From positions 1 to 64,000 of the forward strand of contig WRLH01000004.1 of assembly GCA_009777715.1 (NCBI GenBank): a stretch of DNA of 64,000 nucleotides. Reading direction: 5' to 3'. Numbering within the stretch: position 1 is the first letter of the stretch; each line of letters begins with the position of its first letter. Below the pieces are notes generated by a model. The model was not told the origin of the DNA. It was given only the letters and a program-made list of their open reading frames with translations, and ran no database searches. This document shows positions 15,791 to 25,091 of this stretch, piece after piece. This stretch comes from Lachnospiraceae bacterium. Lineage in GTDB: Bacteria > Bacillota > Clostridia > Lachnospirales > Lachnospiraceae. The position numbers were made by a program, and so were the translations under genes.

Positions 15791-17068
15791 TTATTGCAAC
15801 AGCTGCAAGACATTGGACGGCCTTTCGTTTGCTTGTGCCAGCATTGAGGTGCTTGCTTGGACAAGGATTTGCAAGGTTGTGTATTTGGTCATTTCTTCTG
15901 CCATATTTACGTCCATGATCCGTGAATAAGCCGCCGTCATATTTTCGGTGGTGATGTCAAGATTGCTAATCGTATGCTCAAGGCGGTTCTGGTAAGCACC
16001 CATATGGCTTCTGGCGCTGGAGATATAGTTTACCGCTTTACCCATCTTGCTAAGGCCGTCAATCGCCCCTTCATAGGTTGATAAGTCAATATTGCTGATT
16101 CCCATATTTTCCAGCGACAAGCGGTGAATGCGGATATCTAGCTGCTGGCCTTGGTTTGCGCCGATTTGCATTGCCATTGCGCCAAAACCAACGATGTCAA
16201 CCGCCAAAGCGTCAGTAGTTGCTGTTGCCGCCGGGGGCAGTGCTGTCGGCGGGGTGGTATGCAAAGCAGTTCCTGACCATGAGTAAACGAATTGTTTCGG
16301 CAGTTCCGGAAGAACAGGCGGGTCGGCATTAAGGTCACCGGGGTGGGGCAAGGTGAACCCGGCATTATTTCCGGCTATTTCCGTTCTTCTTAGCTCCAGT
16401 TTTATTTCAAACCCTTTAAGCCCTGAAATCGTAATTACATTTCCGTCAGCTGCCGATATCCGAGCCCCGGCTAAGTCTCCCGAGCCAGCAAAATCATAAA
16501 GCGCATTGCCATCATCATCGGTTAAGACGATATTGCCGTTGTGGTCATATGCCACAATCAAATCATCGATTGTATACTGGCCATTCGGCACATAATCACT
16601 ATAGCTGGTTACTTTAACTTCAACGTTGTTTGTATATCCGCGTAAGTCAAACGAACCGTCAAGAATTTTCTGGCCGTTAAATTCGGTTGTCTGGCCAATC
16701 CGGGTGATTTCTTGCTTTAAGGCCGCGATTTCGTCCTGGATCATTTTGCGGTCGTCATTTGTTAAGATTTCATTTGACGCTTTGACAGCCAGCTCATTGA
16801 TCCGCTGGAGAATCATATGCACCTCGGCCATTGCGCCATCGGCGATTTCGATTACGGAAATCGCATCGCTGGAATTTTGGGTTGCAACAGCAACACCCTG
16901 GATTTGGGCGTTCATTCGGCGAGCCATTGCCAGGCCGGAGGGATTATCCTTGCCGCTGGTTATTTTAAGTCCGGAAGAAAGGCGTTTCAGTGAATCTGAA
17001 AGCTGATTGTCATTGCGAAACAAAGCATTGTTTGCAAGGACAGCGGAGGCGTTATAAGCAATTTTCAT
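15791..17068 (-). CDS. hag: flagellin
   Basis: A 425-residue flagellin, the filament subunit exported by the flagellar type III apparatus. The N-terminal D0/D1 domain is clear (KRLSSGLKITSGKDNPSGLA, residues 28-47, and MNAQIQGVAVATQNSSDAIS), as is the C-terminal D1/D0 helix (LQILVQASTSMLAQANERPS to LQLLQ). Between them lies a variable region of about 170 residues with acidic loops and a Pro/Thr/Ala-rich stretch, the surface-exposed D2 part and a possible glycosylation target. The binding site AAAGGAAC precedes the ATG. Expression from the sigma-D-like promoter upstream of the DUF6240-like gene is likely. Confidence 0.93.
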   Translation of the reverse strand: MKIAYNASAVLANNALFRNDNQLSDSLKRLSSGLKITSGKDNPSGLAMARRMNAQIQGVAVATQNSSDAISVIEIADGAMAEVHMILQRINELAVKASNEILTNDDRKMIQDEIAALKQEITRIGQTTEFNGQKILDGSFDLRGYTNNVEVKVTSYSDYVPNGQYTIDDLIVAYDHNGNIVLTDDDGNALYDFAGSGDLAGARISAADGNVITISGLKGFEIKLELRRTEIAGNNAGFTLPHPGDLNADPPVLPELPKQFVYSWSGTALHTTPPTALPPAATATTDALAVDIVGFGAMAMQIGANQGQQLDIRIHRLSLENMGISNIDLSTYEGAIDGLSKMGKAVNYISSARSHMGAYQNRLEHTISNLDITTENMTAAYSRIMDVNMAEEMTKYTTLQILVQASTSMLAQANERPSNVLQLLQ

Positions 17069-17092
17069 AGGTTGTTCCTTTCTGGCTATCGC

Positions 17093-20000
17093 TTAGGCTT
17101 CGTTACCATATCTTTTAATAAAGGTAATAAAGGCTTTTGCGGTTAAATAAAGTTCTTTGTTTGAAACATCCCTGTTTTTAGCTTCCTTGCTATTTTCCTC
17201 CATGGAATTTTGATTTGCTAAAGCATTGTTTGCTAAACCTGCTAAACTTGCTTCTGCTAGATTACTTTTGATAAAATGTATTTCGCCGATTTCCCCGGCA
17301 AACAGTTTATTTAATTCTGTGTAAAGATTATCGGCTTTTAAGCTAAGTTTCTTTAGCCCCTCCGGATTATTTACGGCAACATGGCCATTTAATTTGCCAT
17401 TACTTACATCAAACTCCGCCATAACCCCGCCAAAAGCTTCCGCATTAATTGCACAAGATACCTTGCCTTTAGCCTCCGAATTGTGGCGAAGCAAAAGCTT
17501 AACCGCCATTATTTCGCCGTCTACCTCAATCGGAATGTCATAACGTTCTTCGCGGTATTCTTCGTTATAAGCGCGGCCAAATTGAGCAGACTTCATGGCG
17601 GCCTTTAGGCTTAACTGGCGGCACATACTGCTTAATTCCCTGATGTCAAGAACCGTTGCCTGTTCATTTTCCGCATAGCGGCTAAAAATTTCGGACATCG
17701 TTTTACTAAGGTTCTCATAAGCGTTTGCTGCGCTTTCTTCATCAGTAAAATCCGCGATTAGTTTTTCTTTTGCTTCTGAAAGAATCTCATCTAGATCCGT
17801 TTCCTTGGCAAAATCTTCCGCTTTCTTATGTATTTCATTAGGTTTTTTGGCTAACTTAAGCATTGCTAACAGGTTGTTAACCGTAACTAGCTGGCCGCTT
17901 TCAACAAGGGCGTTGATTATTTCGGCCTCAATGCCTTTTATGTCCTGGGCGTTCTTAATAATATCTTTTAGATATTCTTCATTTACTTCCTCAAGCTCCA
18001 GCTTGTTGATAAAGTCTTTAAGATTTTCCTTTAAATTACTTTGATTGCTTTCCACGCCGCCAAAATCATCATCAATTCCGTAATCCATGCCTTGGCGATT
18101 AGTGCTTCTTATCGCGGTAAGCAGGTTACCCAGCGAAAAATCCATCTCCGCATTTAAAAGTGAACCAACTGCCCTGCTTTCGCCCTTTTCAATTTGGCGC
18201 AGCAAGCGGTAAACGCCAAGATAAATGCTTCTTTCAGCGGCGGAAATATTGCCTTTTTTATCCAGCTTTAGTAAAAAATGGCTGTAATCATCAAGGGAAT
18301 CTGCCAACGTTTCATTTTTCCCGTCCAATAAAGCTGACAGTTCCTCAAGGCTTAGCGTGAGGGGATTGATTCCCTCGCGAATCATTTCTAAGACCGTCCC
18401 CGGCTTCATTTTCGCCAGCACGTCTTGTAACTGCATATCTTTTTCTTTAACCGCTTCGATATTTTCATTATTTATTTCCATTGAGTTATAACCAAGGATA
18501 CGGACAGCGCGGCGGTTCGGATCGCTTAAGGTTAGGCCTAATTCTTTAAGGATATCATCTACATTGCGGAATGCTTTTTTGATTGAGTCGCCCATGTCAC
18601 GCCGCGGCGTTGTCATCACCTGCTCATAAAACTCGCCTGCCTTTTCAAAAGCGGTCTTTAATTTTTCGCCGTCTGCATGGATTTCATCTAAAGTATTAAG
18701 AACCTTAGGGACAAGATGAACCGGGGCAAAACGGGTCATCTGGGCAATCAAAGCCGCTGGCATGACGGTAATCTCGCCTATCTTGGTGATTGTCTCTTGA
18801 TAATTAAGATGGCGTTTCAAAGTAATATCTTCTTCATCACCGCCAACAAGCTGGTTCTTAATAACTGTTTCCGCGTGTTTTAGTTCTGCGACCAGTTTTT
18901 CAAGCGGGGCGGTTTCGATATTGAAGCCAGTCCGGAGCATCCGAAGATTTACGGCTTGAGTCATGATTAAGCTTGCTTCGTAAAGCATACGCTTTGCGCT
19001 TAAGGCTTGTTCGGTAAAATCGGGTGGGGTTGTCGCTGGATTGGGAGAAATATCCGCCGATTGTGCTGGAATTGATGGACTCGCTGGATTGCTCGCCGAG
19101 TTCGTTGACTGACTCGGTCGGTCAACATCGCTGAATATCTGCTTCTTTTCCGCCATTCGCTCCGCCAGAAACTTCTGCGCCGCCAGCAAATTCTTAAAAT
19201 TTACGACCTGTTCATCAGCCAGCACTTTATCTACCGCTTCCGGCTCAATTGTTTTGATATCCTCGGCATACTGGGAAGCTTTGTCAGCATTGCTATCTGG
19301 GTCAAGCAAATTGGCAGTAAGCGGATCTTTGCCATCGGCGATTGAAGCGGTGATCGCAGCAATGATTTCATTAGCTTTGGCCGCGGCTATTTTCTGGCTC
19401 TCATCAGGTAAAGCAAATTCCTTAACTTGCTTTAGCACAGAAAAATTATCCGCCGTCAGCGGAATGCCTTTTTCGATTAGCCACCGGCCGTTATCTAAGT
19501 TTTCTTCATTATATTGATATCCGGCTTCGCGGATTATTTTTTCAATCTGCGGTTCTAATTTGTTCCAGTCAAAATCATCTGCTTTTCTGGCAAAATAAGC
19601 TGGCTGCCCGGAATCTTTTATGTCCTGGGCAAAATAACCGCGTCCTTGTTTTCCGGCGTCATTGCCACCGGAAAAGCTGGCAAGATATAGATTTTCAATC
19701 GTTGGCGGAAGCTGGTTTTTGACCATGTACTTTAAAGCCGCTTCGGATAAATGGGGTATTTCACTTGCTTTAGCCCAAGCTTTTTCTGCTTCATTTAAGT
19801 TTTCTTCGGTAACAGGGAGAGATTTTTGCTCAAATTGATTCTTAAAGATTTCAGCCGTCAGCTTATTTCCGGTGATTTCCTCGAACTTTTCTGCGTCAAG
19901 ACTGTCCGTAAAGCCGTGGACTTCTTTTCCGCCTTTAATTAAGGCAGCTTTGATGTGGTCAATAATAGTTACGACTGTTCCGATTTCTGTATTGCCAGGA

Positions 20001-20350
20001 TGAGTGCCGTCTTTTAGTAATTTGGCAAAATCTTCCTTTGACATTGTATTAGACATGACGGCAAAATAATTCCGGCGGGCCACAATATCTTGTGACGCTG
20101 CCTCTTCTTTAATGTCGTCAATGGTTTTGCTTTCGTAAGCGTTATTGGCGAAATTATTTCCAGCAATATCCAGCTTTGCACTTATTCCATTTCCCGAACT
20201 TCGTGCGTTGTTTGCACTTCGTGCATTGTTTGCATTGTTTGCATTGTGTACATTACGAGTATTACTCGCATTACTTGCAATATTTACATTGCCCAAATTG
20301 CTGTTTTCTGCTGCGCCGTTTATATCAGTTGCATCGATGGTTATTTTCAT
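17093..20350 (-). CDS. large DUF6240-like protein upstream of flagellin, possible hook-length-control relative
   Basis: A 1,085-residue, mostly helical protein without signal peptide or membrane segments. Residues 10-60 are an Asn/Ala/Ser-rich low-complexity run made by short DNA repeats. The middle holds long charged helices, with a low-complexity Ser/Pro/Asn linker near residue 440. The last ~200 residues include DIPIEVDGEIMAVKLLLRH and a beta-rich stretch reminiscent of the FliK C-terminal domain. DUF6240 proteins are known from Lachnospiraceae near flagellar genes, but their role is not established. The start at 20350 has AAAGG 7 bases upstream. It is 24 bases from flagellin and probably in one operon with it and fliS. 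Confidence 0.55.
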   Translation of the reverse strand: MKITIDATDINGAAENSNLGNVNIASNASNTRNVHNANNANNARSANNARSSGNGISAKLDIAGNNFANNAYESKTIDDIKEEAASQDIVARRNYFAVMSNTMSKEDFAKLLKDGTHPGNTEIGTVVTIIDHIKAALIKGGKEVHGFTDSLDAEKFEEITGNKLTAEIFKNQFEQKSLPVTEENLNEAEKAWAKASEIPHLSEAALKYMVKNQLPPTIENLYLASFSGGNDAGKQGRGYFAQDIKDSGQPAYFARKADDFDWNKLEPQIEKIIREAGYQYNEENLDNGRWLIEKGIPLTADNFSVLKQVKEFALPDESQKIAAAKANEIIAAITASIADGKDPLTANLLDPDSNADKASQYAEDIKTIEPEAVDKVLADEQVVNFKNLLAAQKFLAERMAEKKQIFSDVDRPSQSTNSASNPASPSIPAQSADISPNPATTPPDFTEQALSAKRMLYEASLIMTQAVNLRMLRTGFNIETAPLEKLVAELKHAETVIKNQLVGGDEEDITLKRHLNYQETITKIGEITVMPAALIAQMTRFAPVHLVPKVLNTLDEIHADGEKLKTAFEKAGEFYEQVMTTPRRDMGDSIKKAFRNVDDILKELGLTLSDPNRRAVRILGYNSMEINNENIEAVKEKDMQLQDVLAKMKPGTVLEMIREGINPLTLSLEELSALLDGKNETLADSLDDYSHFLLKLDKKGNISAAERSIYLGVYRLLRQIEKGESRAVGSLLNAEMDFSLGNLLTAIRSTNRQGMDYGIDDDFGGVESNQSNLKENLKDFINKLELEEVNEEYLKDIIKNAQDIKGIEAEIINALVESGQLVTVNNLLAMLKLAKKPNEIHKKAEDFAKETDLDEILSEAKEKLIADFTDEESAANAYENLSKTMSEIFSRYAENEQATVLDIRELSSMCRQLSLKAAMKSAQFGRAYNEEYREERYDIPIEVDGEIMAVKLLLRHNSEAKGKVSCAINAEAFGGVMAEFDVSNGKLNGHVAVNNPEGLKKLSLKADNLYTELNKLFAGEIGEIHFIKSNLAEASLAGLANNALANQNSMEENSKEAKNRDVSNKELYLTAKAFITFIKRYGNEA

Positions 20351-20393
20351 CGGGTTGCCTTTCTTTTGGGTGTCCATTTCTGCTGCTGATTAT

Positions 20394-20420
20394 ATTTCGG
20401 ACTTATTTGGAGTTTACTTA
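20394..20420 (-). promoter_or_regulatory. candidate sigma-D (flagellar) promoter
   Basis: On the minus strand TAAG (20420-20417), 15 bases and TCCGAAAT (20401-20394) approximate the sigma-28/sigma-D pattern TAAA-N15-GCCGATAA. It is placed about 44 bases upstream of the DUF6240-like gene in a flagellar context. Matches are partial, so this is a candidate only. Confidence 0.45.
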
Positions 20421-20441
20421 ACACCCTTTACGAACTGCAAC

Positions 20442-22343
20442 CTAAAACAAATACACCGCGGCACAATAAGGCGGAAGATCAAGAGTAATAGAATTTTTGC
20501 GGTAATCACATTTAACCGAATCCGCGACCAGTTCAGCCGGAATCTTGTCCCCATTTCCTCCAAACCTGTCTTCACAACTGTTAAGCAGCAATTTGAATTT
20601 GCCTTTTTTCGGAACGCCCAGCTGATAATTTTCCCACGCCATTGGCGTCATATTGAGAATAAACAATAAGTTATTCCGCCCATTCTTTGCCTTGCGGAAA
20701 AAACTATATGTACTCCGCTCATTATCATCAGCATTAAGCCACTCAAAGCCAGCCCAATCATTGTCTATTTCGTACATACAAGGGTATTTGCGGTAAATTT
20801 TTAACAGTTCTTTGACATATTCATGCAAGCCCTTGTTGTGCTTTTCACCAAGCAGATACCAATCAAGCTCCCGCTCCTCGCTCCATTCCCGCTCCTGTCC
20901 AAAATCCTGCCCCATAAATAAAAGCTTCTTCCCGCTATGCCCAAACATATAGGTATACCCAGCCCGGAGATTGGCATATTTATCCGTCATATAACCCGGC
21001 ATTTTATTGACCATTGAGCATTTAAGATGAACCACTTCATCATGGGAGAGGGGCAAAATATAATTCTCGGCAGTATTATAACTCATTGCAAATGTCAAGG
21101 TATGGTGGCTGTTGCGGCGGAAATAAGGATCGAGCTTCATATATTCGCAAAAATCATGCATCCAGCCCATATTCCATTTAAAGCTGAAACCCAAGCCGTC
21201 ATCTTCTACTTTTCCGGTGACCAGCGGCCAAGCCGTGGATTCTTCCGCAATCATCATAAAGCCGGGATATGCGCCAATTATAACTGAATTAAGATGGCGG
21301 AAAAATTCAATCGCTTCTAAGTTTTTGTTGCCGCCATACTCATTCGCAACCCATTGGCCCTCTTTTTTGCCATAATCCAAGTAAAGCATTGAAGCAACCG
21401 CGTCAACCCGAATCCCATCAATATGAAATTCCCTGATCCAATAAAGGGCATTGGCAATGAGGAAATTTTTGACCTCGGTTTTGGCGTAATTAAAAATTTT
21501 CGTCCCCCAGTCTGGGTGTTCGCCAATGCGCGGGTCCGGATGCTCATAAATGCACTGGCCGTCAAACCAGCCAAGGCCATGTGAATCCGTACAAAAATGG
21601 GCCGGAACCCAATCCAAGATAACGCCGATTTTGTTCTTGTGGAGCAGATTCACCAAATACATGAAGTCTGTCGGTTCACCATAACGTGAAGTCGGGGCAA
21701 AATAACCAGTTACTTGATAACCCCATGAGCCATCATAAGGATATTCTGATATGCCGATTAATTCAATATGGGTATATTTCATTTCCTTTAGATATTCCAC
21801 AATCCGGTCAGCAAACTCACGGTAAGTATAAAGTCCGTCATTTTCGTTGTTAGGATGGCGCATCCATGAGCCAATATGGCACTCATAAATCGCCAAAGGA
21901 GAACTGGTGTTCGCTTTTGAGTCACGTTCCCGCAGCCATGCCCCATCACTCCATTTAAAATTGGTCATGTCCGTCGTTTTTGATGCCGTGCCCGGCCGAA
22001 CCTCGGAATAATTGGCATAAGGATCGGCTTTATAAAGCTTCTCACCGTGTTCGGTGATAATCAGATATTTATATAATTCATTTACCCCGACATCGGGGAT
22101 AAAGAGGCTATGGATTCCGCCAGGGCCAAGCTTTTCCATCTGGTGGGCATTTTCGTCCCAATAATTAAATGAGCCGATTACATAAACAGCTTTGGCATTA
22201 GGGGCCCAAACCGCAAAAAACGTGCCTTTTTTCCCTTTTTCTACTGATGGGTGGGCACCCAGTTTTTTGTATATGTCGTAATGAGTCCCTTTTGCAAACA
22301 AATACTGGTCATCTTTAGATATGAAAACTTTGGACATTTGCAT
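20442..22343 (-). CDS. glgB: 1,4-alpha-glucan branching enzyme
   Basis: A 633-residue GH13 branching enzyme that would make alpha-1,6 branches in glycogen. An N-terminal CBM48 domain (FFAVWAPNAKAVYVIGSFN, about residues 43-65) is followed by the (beta/alpha)8 barrel. The catalytic set is present: Asp near residue 314 in DGIRVDAVAS, Glu near 367 in IAEESTAWP, and the transition-state His-Asp in LPLSHDEVVH. The C-terminal beta domain is intact. The start is ATG 22343, 7 bases after AAAGG; a TTG five codons upstream is possible. No other glycogen gene is adjacent. Confidence 0.93.
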   Translation of the reverse strand: MQMSKVFISKDDQYLFAKGTHYDIYKKLGAHPSVEKGKKGTFFAVWAPNAKAVYVIGSFNYWDENAHQMEKLGPGGIHSLFIPDVGVNELYKYLIITEHGEKLYKADPYANYSEVRPGTASKTTDMTNFKWSDGAWLRERDSKANTSSPLAIYECHIGSWMRHPNNENDGLYTYREFADRIVEYLKEMKYTHIELIGISEYPYDGSWGYQVTGYFAPTSRYGEPTDFMYLVNLLHKNKIGVILDWVPAHFCTDSHGLGWFDGQCIYEHPDPRIGEHPDWGTKIFNYAKTEVKNFLIANALYWIREFHIDGIRVDAVASMLYLDYGKKEGQWVANEYGGNKNLEAIEFFRHLNSVIIGAYPGFMMIAEESTAWPLVTGKVEDDGLGFSFKWNMGWMHDFCEYMKLDPYFRRNSHHTLTFAMSYNTAENYILPLSHDEVVHLKCSMVNKMPGYMTDKYANLRAGYTYMFGHSGKKLLFMGQDFGQEREWSEERELDWYLLGEKHNKGLHEYVKELLKIYRKYPCMYEIDNDWAGFEWLNADDNERSTYSFFRKAKNGRNNLLFILNMTPMAWENYQLGVPKKGKFKLLLNSCEDRFGGNGDKIPAELVADSVKCDYRKNSITLDLPPYCAAVYLF

Positions 22344-22390
22344 CACCATGCCTTTCAAAAATAGTTACGCCTTTTTAACGAGAAGTGCTT

Positions 22391-22424
22391 TAGCAATCCT
22401 TGCTAGGGACTGATGTAAGTCAGT
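22391..22424. terminator. two tandem hairpins between the TPR gene and glgB
   Basis: TAGCAA-TCC-TTGCTA (22391-22405) and ACTGA-TGTAAG-TCAGT (22409-22424) lie between the TPR/AAA-like gene and glgB. The second is followed on the plus strand by a run of seven T, so it resembles a terminator read in that direction; on the minus strand it may weaken read-through into glgB. Confidence 0.4.
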
Positions 22425-22432
22425 ACTTTTTT

Positions 22433-24949
22433 TCAACGTAAGAAATCTTTTTCCCTTAGGACAATCATGTCCTCTTCATCATATCGTTTTCCGGCCAGAA
22501 TGTCAAAGAAATGCTTCGGATTTTTTTTATCCGCATAATACATTGCTTCCTCGATGATTTCCTCAACCTCGGCCGTCGTAACTTCATGATCAGAAGTCTG
22601 CATTTCAGCAATGCGGGTATGTAAAGCCAAAATGCCAAATTCATCAATCGAATATTCCTGCGCAAAAGCATAGTTTTTCGCGTATTCGACTAAAGATTTG
22701 TTGTCCAAAGCGTTTAAGTCAATCCGGTGTTGGATCAATTTTTCAAATTCGGCTTCCGCGGCAATCAACTCATCAATTGCCGGACGGTTGTCTTCCAAAA
22801 CAATCATTAATTTGTTTGCTGGTTCATTTAGTATTTTTACTAAACCAGTAATCGAATCGTTTTTCATATCAGCTGCGTGTTCAATAATAACAATGCCGTT
22901 TGACAAATTAGAAAATGTTGCCGTGATGCCTTTTTTGTTTAAGGTGCTTCCGGTTATTTTTATTACTTTGCCATCAAGCTCGCCGCTTTTGTCCTTAACC
23001 TCTTTGATAATGCCTTTAACCACTTTCATATTGGCAAGGCCCTCTTCCCCGGTGACAATAATATGGGTTGGCAAATCGGATTTCTTGATATTATCAAGGA
23101 TTGCCACCAGCTGGCGGCGGGTTTTCTTGTGCTGGACATAACGGCCGAAGCGGGCTTTTTCTTCGGCGGTAAAATGCCGGACCTCTTTAGGGTCAAGTTT
23201 TGCCTGTTCTTTTAGCGAGGGTTTCTCTTCTGCCGAGGGGGCTTCTTTTAGCGGAATTTCTTCTTCGCTTGCGGATTTATCTTCGGTTGATTCTTCTTCA
23301 ATCGGGGGTTCTTCATCAATTGCGGGTTCTTTACTCGAAGATTTATCTTCGGTTAATGATTCTTCTTTAAGCGAAACTTCTTCATCTTCAATAGAAATTT
23401 CGTCATCTTCTAAAAATTCAATATCTTCTTCGCTTAATTCATCTTTTGCTTCCAAAATCCGTTTTACTTCTTCATCTTCAATTGAATTTTCGTCATCTTC
23501 CAAAAATTCAATATCTTCTTCCTCTTCACTTTCTTTTAGTTCTGAACCAATGTCAGCAACCTTAATGACACTTGGACCAGCTTTAATTGCTGCGTCAACC
23601 ATTGCCTTTTCAAGTTTTTCCAAAAGGCCCATTTTGGTTTTGGTGTCAAAATCGTTAAACAGCGTCTCGGTCTGCTCCTTAATTTTGCTCCGCACTTCGG
23701 CTTTTCGTTTTTGGGCAATTTCTTCTTTTTGCCGTTCCCACTCGGTGAGGATATCATCGATTTTGAGCTGCCCGGTAATTTGCTTTTCAACCTTTTGCTC
23801 ATCGGGGACGACCAGGCTAATCTGCCCGTCATATCCTTGCGACAGCATTTCATCATAAGTTGAAGCCTTATTAAAAGCCTTAATAACGCCTGTTTCGGTA
23901 ATCCCTTTCTTCATTTCAGTTTTTACGTCTTCATCTATCTGTAAAGAAATCTCCGGGTCAATGCTTTCGTATTCAATTTCTTCCTCTTCCGCCAAAAGTT
24001 CTTTTTCATCTGAAAAATATTCCTCAATTTCAATCTCTTCACTATCAGGCAAGGACTCTGATAAAAGCTCTTTCATGTTCTCCGCAATTTCTTGCTGGAG
24101 ATTTATGGTATTATATTCGCTGACATCAACCGGGCGGATTTGGATTTCCATCTCCTCATCAGCCGCTATCTCGTCTTCCTCCGCTACATCTTGCTCTTCA
24201 TTCATTCCGTCAGCAATAAATAACTCATCAAACCGGGAAATGCCCTCCCATTCATAATCGCTGTCTTTTTCCTCGCTATCATGTTCGTCATAATAATCCA
24301 CGCCATCAACATTGTCAGGCTCATAATGGATTTCTTCCTGCTGCGATTCATTAAGACGCGCTATCTGGTCATCTGATAAAGGGACGTGCAATTGCTTTAA
24401 TTCCAACGCCTTTATGACATATTTGCCTTTGCCGAACCACAGAAAAATCTCGTCACATTCATCAATGCAAAGGCTGGTCTGCCCCACAAGATGATAAAGA
24501 TAAGCAAGCTCAAATGCCCATTTTTCTTTGTAATCGCGGCGTTTCAGTTCTTCTAACACATTAATCCGCTCTTCCAAGGTTGCGTCCTGGGCTTCATAAA
24601 TTTTGTATAGCAAAATAAACTGGCTGGCATCTTTAGGCGCGATTTTTGCAAAATGCTTATAATACTCCAACGCGCTAACAACATCACCTAACTTGATTGA
24701 TAATTCGCATAAATAGTACAAAATCAAACGTCCATTTGGATTCCGCTCATAAGCAAAGAGCAAAATATCTCGGCTTTCCACATAGCGGCGGTTTATTTTG
24801 TAAACATCGCTGATGGTGCAAAGCATCATAATGCTTTTCACCCTGCCCCAATCAATCGTATCAGCAATCGCGGCCGCTTTTGCATAATCCCCCTCTTTTA
24901 TTAGTTCCTTAATCTCACTTGCGCGTACATTGTATTCAAACTTATCCAT
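22433..24949 (-). CDS. TPR protein with acidic linker and degenerate AAA-like C-terminal domain
   Basis: An 838-residue cytoplasmic protein. Residues 1-200 are TPR-like helical repeats (EGDYAKAAAIADTIDW, LGDVVSALEYYKHFA). Residues about 210-610 are extremely Glu/Asp-rich and disordered, including two near-identical blocks EEDIEFLEDDE. Residues 620-838 resemble an AAA domain: strand-loop VTGEEGLANMKVV where Walker A should be, Walker B-like GIVIIEHAADM, and a lid-like C-terminal helix bundle. The P-loop lacks the GK[S/T], so ATPase activity is unlikely. Proteins of this layout occur in Lachnospiraceae; function is unknown. The start at 24949 has GGAG 11 bases upstream. Confidence 0.6.
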   Translation of the reverse strand: MDKFEYNVRASEIKELIKEGDYAKAAAIADTIDWGRVKSIMMLCTISDVYKINRRYVESRDILLFAYERNPNGRLILYYLCELSIKLGDVVSALEYYKHFAKIAPKDASQFILLYKIYEAQDATLEERINVLEELKRRDYKEKWAFELAYLYHLVGQTSLCIDECDEIFLWFGKGKYVIKALELKQLHVPLSDDQIARLNESQQEEIHYEPDNVDGVDYYDEHDSEEKDSDYEWEGISRFDELFIADGMNEEQDVAEEDEIAADEEMEIQIRPVDVSEYNTINLQQEIAENMKELLSESLPDSEEIEIEEYFSDEKELLAEEEEIEYESIDPEISLQIDEDVKTEMKKGITETGVIKAFNKASTYDEMLSQGYDGQISLVVPDEQKVEKQITGQLKIDDILTEWERQKEEIAQKRKAEVRSKIKEQTETLFNDFDTKTKMGLLEKLEKAMVDAAIKAGPSVIKVADIGSELKESEEEEDIEFLEDDENSIEDEEVKRILEAKDELSEEDIEFLEDDEISIEDEEVSLKEESLTEDKSSSKEPAIDEEPPIEEESTEDKSASEEEIPLKEAPSAEEKPSLKEQAKLDPKEVRHFTAEEKARFGRYVQHKKTRRQLVAILDNIKKSDLPTHIIVTGEEGLANMKVVKGIIKEVKDKSGELDGKVIKITGSTLNKKGITATFSNLSNGIVIIEHAADMKNDSITGLVKILNEPANKLMIVLEDNRPAIDELIAAEAEFEKLIQHRIDLNALDNKSLVEYAKNYAFAQEYSIDEFGILALHTRIAEMQTSDHEVTTAEVEEIIEEAMYYADKKNPKHFFDILAGKRYDEEDMIVLREKDFLR
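23376..23521. repeat. 56-base direct repeat inside the acidic linker
   Basis: Two 56-base copies (23376-23431 and 23466-23521) differ at three positions and are 90 bases apart, keeping frame. They encode the duplicated acidic block in the TPR/AAA-like protein. Confidence 0.85.
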
Positions 24950-25035
24950 GATTTACTTTTCTCCATAGAAAATAAAGCATTCGTGCCATATTCTTTAGTG
25001 TATCATAGTTTAAGGAAAATAAAAAGAGAATTTTA

Positions 25036-25058
25036 CAAGATATTGAGGAAAAATCTTG
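25036..25058 (-). terminator. hairpin downstream of the GT2 gene
   Basis: CAAGAT - 11 bases - ATCTTG lies between the glycosyltransferase stop and the TPR-protein gene. Without a strong T-tract it is only a weak terminator candidate. Confidence 0.35.
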
Positions 25059-25091
25059 AAAAAGTCTAGATATTGTAGATACAAACCGTTC

